NCBI GenBank assembly: GCA_034509425.1
Contig: JAVTVJ010000228.1
Coordinates: 1,116,001 to 1,180,000 of the forward strand
Source: Eopsaltria australis
Taxonomy: Eukaryota; Chordata; Aves; Passeriformes; Petroicidae
Direction: 5' to 3'
DNA length: 64,000 nucleotides
Part shown: piece after piece, positions 25,625-37,025 of the stretch
Layout of the letters: each line of letters opens with the position of its first letter
How positions within the stretch are numbered: position 1 is the first letter of the stretch
Position numbers and translations under genes: made by a program
The notes under the pieces: model-generated
Told to the model about the DNA's origin: nothing
What the model saw: only the letters and a program-made list of their open reading frames with translations
Database searches by the model: none

Positions 25625-27574
25625 CTCCCACAGGGCACTGGGGGACAGATGCTTCTTCAGCAGGAGCTGTATCCAATGCTCCAAAAGCATGAGGTCTGTC
25701 CTCCCCAGGAGACAACCCTTGTGAAAATGAAGAAGTAATTCTTCAAAAAGATGGAACTTTCATGAGGTAGATACAGACGTTTGGCCACCCAAAAGAGTCT
25801 GATGCTGAGGGAAGGGCACACAAAGCTGGGGTGGGAGAAGGACAGCGGGATCAAGACAGGGTGGAGGGTTGAGCACGGGTGAGGGGTTCCAGCAGTGCAT
25901 CCCAGTCCCACAAGTGCCAGAGCCTCTTGTGCCCCTACCCCACACAGCATGGGAACATAACCCACTTCCCCCTGGGGACCTACCCTGGAACAGCTCCAGT
26001 CTCCTGCTACTCCGTTCTCTCCTCCCACCTTCATCCGGAAAGCGGGGGGGCTGCATGGGGGATCAGAGACAGGAGAACTGCTTGCAGTTTCCCAGATCTC
26101 AAGGAAAGAGTTCATCCTGAAATTCCACTGTGGGAGCATGGAAGAGGGGGCAGAGGGCTCTAGTGACAGCTGCCAGACCCCCCCCAACCATCCCCATGCA
26201 GACAGGATGCAGGAAGGAAACACAGAGGGATCAGACTCCTGCCAGGAGGGAGTCTGGAGAGACCCATAGAAATCTGCTCTCATCTTTGCTCAGGCATTGA
26301 AACAACCCTGACCACCATTCCTACAACCTCTGGGCACAGGCCCAGCCCTGAGGAGGTGTTCACAGGCAGATCCAAAGAGGGAGGGTGGCAGAAACCAGGC
26401 AAGGGACACTGTCCATGCTGTGCCCACCTGCCAGGTGCTGCTTTGTGCCACCTCTTCTTGTAGCAGTCACAAAGATCACATTGTCCGCAGGCAGCTCCTC
26501 CTAAGCTCTCCCTGACCACACATCTGCTTGTCTCTTCCTTCGCATTAACCTGAAGGATGCTGCAGTCCATACTTGCACTTGGAGAACATACAGTACACAT
26601 CCCCCAAGGCCCTGTGTGGATCCACACCCACCAAGCCCCTGTCCCAGCTCCAGCATCTCCAGCTTGTCCCTGTACTAATCACAGGTTGGGTTTCCCACCT
26701 TCTCCTTCTGCAGTCTGAGAAAGATATGAGGTGACCAGAGAAGGGCAGGGAGTCAGGGAGGAACAGTGCAGAGGGTTGGTCACTACACCTGGTGGGCTAC
26801 ATCCTCTCCAAGGGGCTCCATCCCTCTGTCCCGTGGCAAGAGCTCCAAAGCTTTGCTGGAATGAGGATATCCAACACTCCTTTCTCTCATCCACGTGGCA
26901 GCAGTGTAGATGCCAAAGGCTGAGGTTGGTGCAACTCCATCTGAGCAGGATCCCGCGTTCTTGGGATGAATCCTCCTCCCTGCTCTGAGTGGGTGGGCAG
27001 CCAGAGGACAGGTCCATCTGGGAGCAAGGTGACTATTGGGGACAGATGGACAGCAGGGCTGGGGTCGGCACAGCAGCTCTGTGCCCCCAGGCAGTGCCTG
27101 GCTCTCAGGGGTGCTGGGGACCCAGAGCAGCAGCAAGGCCAGCAGCTCCTGTCTGTCCCCACAAGGGAGGCAGGGTGGCCACAGACAATGCCGGCATTGA
27201 GCAGCCACTCGTCCCAGCCCATCTGCGGCTCTGGGAGCCTGCGGCACACAAAGCCAATGCTGGGCCACAGCGAGCCCTGCCAAGGCAGAGCCACAGACCC
27301 GCCTTTGTGTCTGCAAAGACAAAGTTAGCTTTGGGGAAAAGACGAGAGAGAGCTCCACCACTGGGGCCTGTGCTTTGGCTGCTTTTCACTTGGAGGTGGT
27401 AACCCACGTGCAGACAGCAGCACAAGTGTCCAACACTCCCTTTCTCCTGCCTGCCCCACTCATGAGACCAGGTAGGGGGCCCACCACAGGTAACCCCCCA
27501 TGCAAGGGCCTGGAGCACGCAGAGGGGCCATGAGAGTACTCTTGTATCAACATAACACCAAGACAAGAGGGGTT
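25625..27574. other. unique non-coding sequence
   Basis: No gene or named repeat was recognised. A 208-codon minus frame at 25657-26283 lacks recognisable features. Confidence 0.35.
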
Positions 27575-27900
27575 TCACAGAATGATTTGGATTTGACTTG
27601 GGAGGGACCTTAAAGCCCACCATTCCCACTCCCTGCCATGGGCAGGGACACCTTCCACTATCCCAGGTGGCTCCAAGTCCAGTCCAACCTGGCCTTGGAC
27701 ACTGCCAGGGATTCATGGGCAGCCACAGCTTCTCTGGACAATCTGCGCCAGGGCCTCCCCACCCTAACACCTAAGAATTCCTTCCCAACATCCCATCTAA
27801 CCCTGCCCTCTGGCAGTTTGAAGCCATTCCCTTTGTTCCATCATTCCAGGCCCTCGTCCCAAGTCCTTCTCCAGCTCTCTTGTAGACCCTCCTCTTGTAT
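27575..27900 (-). mobile_element. CR1: CR1 retrotransposon, 3' part
   Basis: The copy starts 'tcacagaatgatttggattt', which is the reversed 3' end. It passes through 'ccatgggcagggacaccttc', 'gccttggacactgccaggga' and 'tctaaccctgccctctggca', and fades near 27.9 kb. A 221-codon minus-strand frame overlaps its left part but is not a CR1 ORF. Confidence 0.94.
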
Positions 27901-29280
27901 GGTTTGACATATCTGAGCTTAAATCCCTTTATCATCCCGATTTTTCTTTTGCCCCCAGACTGGCAGAGAGCCAGGGGCTCCAAAGTGTTCCTTCAAGGGA
28001 CCACAGCCAGCAGGGCCTGCATTCCTGCCCTTGGACCTGGCCCATCCTGTCCCTTCCTAGCACTTGCACTTCACACTCCTGCCAGCAATGATTTCCATAT
28101 GCAGAAAAACAAACCCCCAAGGACAACAGGTTTTATCCCACTTCCTTTATTTCCCAGTTCTGGGATTAGAGCAGTGAGGTCTGTCCTCACTGCTGCCCAT
28201 GTCACACAACAGCCATGCACTGCCTTTACCCCCACACCCCTGGGGTCACTCTCAAGTGATTGCAGCATGGATCTCACAGGTGGGAACATTTAGCAGCGGT
28301 CACTGATGGCTGCTGGACAGCCAGAACAGCTCAGACCAGCACACACTTCCCAAGGGATCCTCCCTGAAAAGGCAAACCCTCCCCACAACTTAATGCAAAA
28401 AACAAGAGCAAATATAAAGGGAATCAGGAAGAACGGTTCTCCCCACTCTGGAAAGTGGATGTAATGGATAGAGATTAAACAGATGTGTTTAACCACTGCT
28501 GCAGTGAAACTGTCAGATGTGACAGTACTTGGTTCTCACTCCTCATACAAACCCTGGTGCTCGCACCTTCCCCAGTCTCAGCCAGTTCACAAGGTATTAT
28601 TCCCATTAAAAACCTGCCCAGCAATCACTGCAGCTCCCACCACTTCCCGGGAGTGCTGTGCTGGTGTTTGTCAGGCTGTACAAAAACAGTGAAATGCAGA
28701 GAAAGGCTGCAATGCCCAGCCCTGGAACCATCCATGTGGTGAGGCACGGTCTCTCCCTACAGTTCCCACATGTTCCTCCCTGCAATACCACAGTGGAACT
28801 AAGGCACGTTGCACACCAACTGCTCTTGGAGGGCCAAGCGCTGGCTCGGCTTCCCCAAAATTGGCACAGCTCTTCCACCAGCCATCCATGAGTGAAAGAC
28901 AGGGAGCGTGGCCTAACTCACCCCTTGGCAGGGTCCCTCCCGCCCCAGGGACTGTCACAGCAGCTCCTCCTGGGCTCTGGGCAGCCGAGAGCACAGCCAC
29001 CCATGCTCTGCCTCCCGGCCAGCCTGTGCCACTGCAGGGGACAGAGACACGGAGACCCTGCCCAGAAGTGACGCAGAGAAGCCCCACACACCGGCTGCGG
29101 GCCAGTGAGAGGGGAGTGACACCTGAGTCCTGCACAGGAGAGCAGCCCTGTCCCCAGCACAGCTGAGCTTCCCACCCACACACAGACACGAACCCCAGGC
29201 ACCTCTGGTCCAGCACCGTCCCATCCAGAGGTTTCAGCTCACCCCATCTCTCAGGCCTCAGCTATGAGCTCAGTTCAAAG
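27901..29280. other. unique non-coding sequence
   Basis: No gene or repeat was recognised. CpG density rises modestly at 28.9-29.2 kb, but not to island level by eye. Confidence 0.35.
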
Positions 29281-29543
29281 GAACTTAATGGCCTTAACCT
29301 GAAGGATGGAAGGTTTAGATTAGACACTGGGAAGAAACTCTTCCCTGTGAGGGTGGTGAGGCCCTGGCACAGGGTGCCCAGAGAAGCTGTGGCTGCCCCT
29401 GGATCCCTGGAAGTGTCCAAGGCCAGGCTGGATGGAGCCTGAACCACTCTGGGAGAGTGGAAGCTGTCCCTGCCCATGCCAAGGGGTGGAGCAAGATGAA
29501 CTTTAATGTCCCTTCCAACCCAAACCAGTTCATGATTCTATGA
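29281..29543 (+). mobile_element. CR1: CR1 retrotransposon, 3' part
   Basis: The plus-strand copy contains 'cttccctgtgagggtggtga', 'ctggcacagggtgcccagag', 'tttaatgtcccttccaaccc' and the tail 'tcatgattctatgacc'. It lies 1.4 kb from the oppositely oriented copy at 27575. Confidence 0.95.
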
Positions 29544-30910
29544 CCCCAGCAAGATCCCGTAAGCCTGAGTCTCTCTCTGTGAGGAGACAAACCTCCCTTC
29601 CTTACTGTGATATTAAACCATGATGTGTTGTCCTCTTTCAGGATGATTATCAATCACTGAACTGATGATAGATTGCATTAGCTAATGGATTACATTAATT
29701 TCTTTTTTGGCAGTAAAAAGCAGATGTGAGTAAGAACTATGGGTTTTTACATTCATATATCCTTTCTCCCCTTCATTTGGCACCAGCAGCCAAAATTTAT
29801 TTGTGCTTCCTCCTGACCCCAGCAGACACGCATGGCTTGGCAAGAACGCCTGATGCGTTCACTCACTGCCATGCTGATGGTCATTTATTAATTACATGGC
29901 CTTGTGCTCATTAGCCTGCAGGCTGGGGTGTTAAGAGAGGTGATGTGCCCTGTTCAGAAGCCAAGGAACAAGGACAAACCCTCCCCCAGGAGTGGGAACT
30001 GGTGTGGATCAGTCACACTATAGGGGGAAAAAGCCACACCACGTACCCAGGCTATCCTGGCTCCAGGCCAGCCTGCCACTACAGAGAGCATGGAGATGGG
30101 AAGAAAAAGGCATAAATGAGGTGAGACCATCAGCAGACACTGTTGTGGGCTGAAGTGGTTGCTGTCCCACAGAAACAGTTGATGCACAGGGTGCCTTGGC
30201 CAGTGGGAGCCACCAGCCCCTCTCACAGCACGGTGCAGGCTCCCCTGAGAGGATGCTCACTGGGATTTTGTTAGCAAAAACCTGGGAGGACAGGAAGTGC
30301 CAAAAGCTGTCAGGAGAGAAACCTTCAGCATCAAGTTTTCCTCCATTAGCAATAATAGAGGAAAAACTCACCCACTAAAAAGAGACCTCTCAGTGCATTT
30401 TGTGCACAACTTTGCTCCATTTTCCTCTGTTTCAGCTCATGACACCTGTGCTTTTAGCCTCCAAACCCTGCCATGCCTGTCACTCACTGCCTGAATGTTG
30501 CACATTCAGCCTGTGACAGACAGAAAAAGGCAGCTGCCAGCTTTCCACATCACTGAATTTCAGACAAATCTGAGCTTGGCTTCAGTCTCCATGATAGAAC
30601 TGCTGCTGCTCCAGCATTTACATTCAAAGCAAATTTGTGGGGGTGAAAAACATAGCAGAGACCATGATGCGCAAATCATTATTTTGCTTCGCTAGAGCTG
30701 GACACTGATACAAAAGGAATATTTGAATCACAGATCCTCAGTCACACCTGCTAATCAGGGCTCCTGCTCTCACCCAGCCAGGACTGAAATTAGATTAAGG
30801 CACCAAGTGAATTGCTTCCCTTGCTCCTGGCCCAGCCAGGGCTGCCAAGGCAGCAGAAAGCATCTCCCAAAAATTATTTACTGTCAGAAAATCTTACAAA
30901 CTCCAGGCTA
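29544..30910. other. unique non-coding sequence
   Basis: Partly AT-rich unique DNA with nothing recognisable. Confidence 0.4.
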
Positions 30911-30979
30911 TGATGTCCCTGCCCATAGCAATGGGGTGGAATGAGATGATCTTTAAGGTCTCTTCTGTGATTCTATGAC
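30911..30979 (+). mobile_element. CR1: CR1 3' terminal stub
   Basis: About 70 bp covering 'gatgtccctgcccatagcaa', 'gatgatctttaaggtctctt' and 'tgtgattctatgac'. This is the last part of a CR1 3' end on the plus strand. Confidence 0.88.
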
Positions 30980-31814
30980 AATTGACAGGTGGAAGCCTGG
31001 AAACCCCAGTTTCAGTGAGAAGTATTTTTCTGGTTGTAAATTGGAGACTTCAACCTCAGCCAAGCAGTTATGGATCGAATCACTGTGTCTGACACGGAGA
31101 AAGGTGTCAGGGAAATTTTACTGCAACACAGCAAATGGGATTTGCCCTTAAGCACTGGACAAATCTTCCAGTTCATTACCCAATGTTAAGAAACACTTGG
31201 ACAAATTAGAGATTGGAAAGTTGAGGCTGCAGAGCAGGTGTCCAATTTACCTTAAACTGACTTGCAAAAGAAAACATCCCATCTGTCCCTCCTAGTCACC
31301 CTCACCACACAGCAGCACCACCAGTAACATCGCGAGGGCAGGGCAGGGCAGCTAATTACAAAACTGCTTTCCCCTCTCATTTTCTGAGCATCTCTAAGCC
31401 AAGGGAAGGTCTTCCCTGGTTTTCCTGGAAAGCTGAAACAAAGCTGAGGCATCCTTGGGCTCCCAAAGTACAGGGGAAGCACCGAATTTTTAACAAAGAA
31501 GAAAGTCTGGAAGAAAACTCCACACTCAAGTGATGCAGATTGCAGAGAATTTAAAACGCAAGATGCAAGCAAAAAGAGTGCAGCAAGTGGGCTGAGTGAA
31601 ACTGCCAGGGCCGTGAAGAGCATCCTGACCACAGCCAAAGAGGAGCTTAGTCATCACTTTTCTCCCCAGTGATTCTGCTCTTCCACCTGTGCTCCTCCTG
31701 CAGCCATGGAGGGAGGTTTGCTGGAGGCTGAGGACAACACCAAAGGGAATTGGGCACTCTGTGATAGTCCCACACACCAACAGACACATGGAGCCTGCGC
31801 TGCTGAGGAGCAAA
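30980..31814. other. unique non-coding sequence
   Basis: No gene or repeat was recognised. Confidence 0.4.
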
Positions 31815-32450
31815 ATCAGAGAGTCATGGAATATCCTGAGTTGGAAGGGACCCACAAGGATCATAAGTACAATTTCTGGCCCTGCACAGACGCTCCAACA
31901 ATCCCACCCTGGGCATCCCTGGCAGCGCTGTCCAAACCCTCCTGGAGCTCTGGCAGCCTCGGGGCTGTGCCCATTCCCTGGGGAGCCTGGGCAGTGCCAG
32001 CACCCTCTGGGGGAAGAACCTTGCCCTGATCTCCAGCCTGAGCCTGCCCTGGCCCAGCTCCAGCCATTCCCTGGGGTCCTGTCCCTGTCCCAGAGCAGAG
32101 ATCAGAGCTGCAGCCCCCAGTGAGCTGTGCTCCATCTCCTCTTCTCCAGCTGAACAAGCCAAGTTCTCTCAGCTGCTCCTCCTGTGGCTTCCCCTTGAGA
32201 CCCTTCCCCATCCTCATGTCCCTCCCTTAGACACTCTCTAACAGTTTTAGATCCTTATGATATTGTGGTGCCCCAAACTGCCCCCAGCACTCGAGGTGAG
32301 GCTGCCCCAGTCAGGGACAATCCCTTCCCTCACTCAGCAATGCTGGGCCGATGCACCCCAGGACATGGCTGTCCCTCCTGGCTGCCAGGGCACGCTGTGA
32401 CTCATACTCAGCTTGCCCGTGACCAGAAGCCCAAGGTCCTGAGGCAAGGA
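31815..32450 (-). mobile_element. CR1: CR1 retrotransposon, longer 3' part
   Basis: The reversed 3' end 'agagtcatggaatatcctga' opens the copy. Next come 'ccaacaatcccaccctgggc', the 'ctccatctcctcttctccag' block and, at the far end, 'actcatactcagcttgcccg'. At about 630 bp it is among the longer 3' fragments here and belongs to the 'GGGTGGGATTGTTGG' subfamily type. There is no intact coding frame. Confidence 0.95.
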
Positions 32451-32559
32451 GGGACGGTGGGGAAGAGCCAAAGCAGCTGGAGGTGTTCCTCAAATGGTGG
32501 CAGTCACAGGAACCAGCTTCACCTGGTGCTTCAGGTGTGAAGATCATGGCATGGCTGAG

Positions 32560-32800
32560 GGCAGCAGGGGCCTCTGGAGATCCCCCAGTCCAGACCCCAG
32601 CAGGGCCACCTACAGCTGCTCAGGACAGCTTCTGCTTGAGTTGTGAATATCTCCAAGGCTGAAGACTCCACAACCTCTCTGGGTCTAGCCCAGTAAAACA
32701 ACATTTTTTGGTGTTTTTAGTGTAATTCCTGTACTCTAGTTTGTGCTCTCTACCCCTGTCCCAGCACCAGCATCCAGAGAAGAGCTCACCTGAGGGCAAA
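32560..32800 (-). mobile_element. CR1: older CR1 fragment
   Basis: Diverged matches to an older CR1 3' region on the minus strand are visible: 'ctctggagatcccccagtcc', 'gaatatctccaaggctgaag' and 'actccacaacctctctgggt'. It abuts the younger minus-strand copy ending near 32450, probably as an independent and earlier insertion. Confidence 0.75.
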
Positions 32801-35800
32801 CCCCTTCACATGGTAACAGAGGTGGGCAGGGCTCACTGCCAGGACCTGACATCAGAGCTACAGATCAGATTCCTGTGGATGTTGAGCACTTCAAAACTCA
32901 CCTGTGGCTGTGGATAGGGAACTACAGCACTGAGGTGGGAAGGAGTGGTTTCCAGCCCTCCTCCCATATCCATGCAAAACCAGGTTTTACCACAGCAACA
33001 TATCTCCTCCACAGCCAGGACAGTGGAATTGAAATTCTCATGGAACGGAAAAAAAACCCACCTTTTTTGCCCTTAAAGGACAGACACAAAAGGAGCTGTG
33101 GTGTGATGCTGCTCCTTGTCTCCCCAAGAGCCTGTTTCAGCACCTCTGGCCATAGGTTTGCTCTCCGTAACTTGCCCAGCTGGGGCCAAGAGACAGAGGA
33201 AAGTACATCAGGACGCTGTGAGCACCCACAGTTCTGACTTTGGAGAGGCACCTGGCTTTTACCTCTGCAGAGAGCTTGGGCACAAACCCAACTGGGAAAG
33301 GATTCCCTGTTGCTGTCACTGCAGGACAGAGCCAAAGAGCAGCAAAGCTCCGCTACCACAAAACCTGGGTTACTCCTTCCACTTTTCCAATGTTGCCACA
33401 GGACATGGGAAATTTTTCTGTAAGACAAAGTAAAACTGTCCAGATGTGCATAGGACCAAAAGGATGCTCGTTGCAGGTTTGGTCCCATGGTCCTGCAGCA
33501 GCTGCTTCCCAGAAGGGGATTTATTCCATACCCCAGGGCATTAGCACTGACAGCCAAGGATGCAAACCTACAGCCCACACAGGAACCCTTACAGGAACAG
33601 CCACACCTGTCTTCTCTCAAAAGAGGGTTTAGCTCATACAGTGCTCAGGCACTGCATTTTTAGCCAATATTTTGCAGTATTTGCAGAGTGAGGGTCACTG
33701 GCCTGGAAGTCACTTGTTTTCACATTAATGATTTTGACATCTTTGCATAAAATGGTCCCAGCCAAGCAGAGTGTGGAAATAAACAGCTTCAGCAAGTTCC
33801 TTCAAAGAAAAGAAGAGAAAACCCCCTTTTGCCAAGAGCAAACACAGACCATTCAGGAATTCCTGGGAGCTTGGGCTGGTTTTGTTTGTCTGCTCTTGCT
33901 TTCAATTCATAGTCACTGAAAGAGTTTTGTGCCCTTAACTATTGCATGTGCCACCCAGCTAAGCACTTAATGAGGAGGAAGTGAGGCTTACACAGCCAGT
34001 GCTCAGACAGGAGGGAGACGCAGCTGTGCCAGCCTCTGTCCCGATCCAGCCATCCTGATCCAGCTGGCAGGAGCCGGCACAGGGCAGGACGCTCAATCCC
34101 TGCCTCCCCACCCACCCTGTTGTAAAACGGGAAAGCTTCACACCCCAGCAGGCACCAAGGAACCCTCGTGCCCCACCACACCAGAGCCAGGGGAGGAGCC
34201 TCGGGTCCCTGGGCAGGGACAGCGCTGATGTCACATACACTGCATAGGCCTGCAGCCCTCAAAGGGGCTGCCCAAGCTGCCAAATCCCCTCATCCTTTCC
34301 AAGAGCAGGCACCTGGGAAAGATAAGGATGAAAACAAAACACAGAGAAACGTTCAGGTTTCATGTAGAATAACAGCAATGCCATAAACTCTTGCCACAGC
34401 CAGAACCAGGTCGGGTGGGGATCTGGCAGAGGTCTGCTGCGAGTTAAAAAGTTTTTCCCAGCTCACAGAGGGAGCAGAGCTGCACTTGTTCACAGGAAGG
34501 GATACAGACACGCTACTCACAGTACAACACACTATCTCCTCAATACCACAGCAGAGGGGCAAGAGACCAACCAGACAGGGCTGCACACACAGCCTTTAAA
34601 CCCCTTGGGCTGGGCTTTGCTCCCTCAGCTGAGATCAAAGGGACGTTGGTTTGAAAAAGCTGCTGCTCTGCTGTGGGTTAGACCCTCCAAGGGCAGAGCA
34701 GGCAGCACCAGACCCACAGGAGCAGCACAGGAGATGAGCCAGAATCCAAGAAAAGGAATTAACCCCACATCCCTCAGAGGCAAAGGCATTTGGAGGAGCT
34801 CAGAGGTGGGAGCTGATAGCTGCCAGAGACTGCCTGCCACCCTACAGCCCTGCCACAGCAGGGAGGACAGAGCCCTGCTCCTCTGCAGCCTCCCCTCCAC
34901 GCTGCTGCCCAGCAGGGACGGGGATTGCCGTGAAGTCCATGTAAAACACTCACTCTGTTAGGACTGGCAAGCACTCAGGAACAAGCTACTGCCTTGCCTG
35001 CCAACTCAAGAGCATGGAGAAAGCTCATTAAAGGAAAGACACAGTCTCTCTGGATGCAGAGCAAGGCAGGAGGAGCTACTCCAGGCACTCAGCAGCCTGT
35101 TTGGATGGGGAGCTGTCGGCCACACCCTGACAGATGCAGGCAGGGAGGGCTGCATCACCATGTCCCCAAAATAGCAGCAGCTCTTCCATTTCATTCCCAA
35201 CCAGCAGCCATGCCCCCCTCCTCCTTGCAAAGGCAGACAGCCCTTTTCTTTCAGAGTTGGCTCCAGAGGTTGCAGATCCCAGCTGGAGCTGTGCAAGGGG
35301 ACCAGATCATGAAGAGCAGGGACCGTGCCACACTATGACAGTCGCAGGCTGCATGAAAGAGCCTTTGCTGCTTTTGTGCACAAACACAAATTCTCTCTGT
35401 CAGTGACCCAGCCACAGCCCTGGCTAAGCTGTCCCCAGAACCACGGCAGGACACGGCCCTCACACGTGGTCACAGCTGCTGCAAGGGGCACCTGCCCATT
35501 GCTCCAGCACCTGGCACACCAGAGCTGCCGCTGCCTAGGGTCTGCTTCAAATCAGGTTCCTCTGCCACAGACACAGATGACACATCACAGGCACAGAGAA
35601 AACTCCAACCGCCTTGGAAAGCAAGCACCATAACTCACACAGCTCCACACAAGGCACCAGGAGGCCGTGTGTCCCCAGGCAGAGCCCAGCTCACCGAGAA
35701 GCACATGGTCCAGAGGAGCAGGCTGGGCTGTCTGCCTGACACAGCCCAGAGCAACCACATCCCTGGTCACTGGCATGACAAGGAGAATAATATTCCTCAG

Positions 35801-36009
35801 TTTTCAGCTTGGTTTTTCACGGCATCTCTTCTTGGTGGAAGAAGAAAAGGGGCATCACAGAAGCTGTCAGTGATTCCTGGCCAGAGCCAACACAAAGGAG
35901 CCGCACACGAGCCCCCATCACCGTGACACACTGCGGCAGAGCCCTGAAGCTCTCCAGGAACACCTGGCACCCCAGGGGCACAGCAAAGAAGCAACAGAAA
36001 CAGGGTTAC
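32801..36009. other. unique non-coding sequence, 3.2 kb
   Basis: No repeat family was recognised. The 232-codon minus frame at 32922-33620 has no domain that I can name. CpG content rises only at the right end, near 36.0 kb. Confidence 0.35.
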
Positions 36010-36130
36010 ATACTCATCCTGCAGCGGGATCCCCGCGGGCCACTGCGCCAGCCTGCGGCTCAGCTGGGAAGCACAAGCTCTGTCCAGGTCGGACGCGCCA
36101 AGGAGGGGTGGCCCAATGCAGGGATGTGGG
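36010..36130. promoter_or_regulatory. small CpG-rich pocket
   Basis: About 120 bp with clustered CpGs (for example gcgggatccccgcgggccac, cggacgcgcc) inside otherwise CpG-poor DNA. On the minus strand it reads as an open frame with strong GC bias at codon third positions, including LSRRLAQWPAGIPLQDEY. It could be a small exon or a short regulatory element. The flanking splice signals are weak. Confidence 0.25.
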
Positions 36131-36745
36131 AGCCACCTCAGCCTCCTGTCCTCATCACCACCAGCACCACGCAGCAACAGTTTAACTCACTGATCAAGGA
36201 AGCAGAAGAATGGGAAAGCACTCCCGTCACCCAAGGCAAATGGCTGCTAACAGACACGGCCTGGCACAGCTGCACTGCCCCAGCACTCGGAGCCTGGCTC
36301 CCTGCAAGACTCCGGCATGTCAGCAAGCAAATCCTCTTTGCCTATGGGCAAGGGAACTGTAGGGGGGAGGAAAAAAAGCATCAAGAAACTCTTTGTCTAC
36401 AAACATCCCAGCCGGGCGCACGTGCAGCGTGAGCTTCCTGGCGAGGGCGGAGGGGGGGCCTGGACTTGGGAGCCATCGTTTCCGCCTGCAGATCCCTCCG
36501 CTCACTTATTGTCTTCTAAAAATAAAAGTAAACACTGAAGAAGAGCTCTTTGTTTTTACTTCTGCTGTGTCAGAGAGATTTCTCTGATAGGAACAAGCTG
36601 TGGGGCCTCTTCCCAAACCTCTGGGAGCTTCCCCTGAGACCACAGCAGCACTGAGGAAGCAGTGGGTGTCGTAGGGACTGGCAGGGAAGGAAAAGTGTCG
36701 TCTCTTCCCTCTAAGCTGCAGCTGCTCATGATGAGGATCATACGT
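36131..36745. other. unique non-coding sequence
   Basis: Nothing recognisable. The stretch runs into the CR1 copy at 36746. Confidence 0.4.
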
Positions 36746-37025
36746 CCCAGAATGGTTTGGATTGGAAGGGACCTTAAAGCTTATCCCATTCCAACCCCCT
36801 GCCATGGGCAGGGACACCTCCCACTATCCCAGGGTGCTCCAAGCCCCATTCAACCTTGGACACTGCCAGGGATCCAGGGGCTGGCACAGCTTCTCTGGGC
36901 ACCCTGTGCCAGGGCCTCCCCACCCTCACAGCCAGGAATTTCTTCCTAATGTCCAATTTAACCCCACTCTCTGTCAGTTGGAAGCCATTCCCCCTTGCCC
37001 TGTCACTCCATGCCCTTGTGAGGTG
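36746..37025 (-). mobile_element. CR1: CR1 retrotransposon, 3' part
   Basis: The reversed 3' end 'cccagaatggtttggattgg' is followed by 'aagggaccttaaagcttatc', 'tctctgggcaccctgtgcca' and 'ttggaagccattcccccttg'. A small internal deletion near 36852 removes part of the 'ccaacctggccttggac' segment. Confidence 0.94.

Noticed and set aside
27105..27770. 221-codon minus-strand frame
   Set aside because: Its right part is CR1 3' untranslated sequence read in a non-coding frame.
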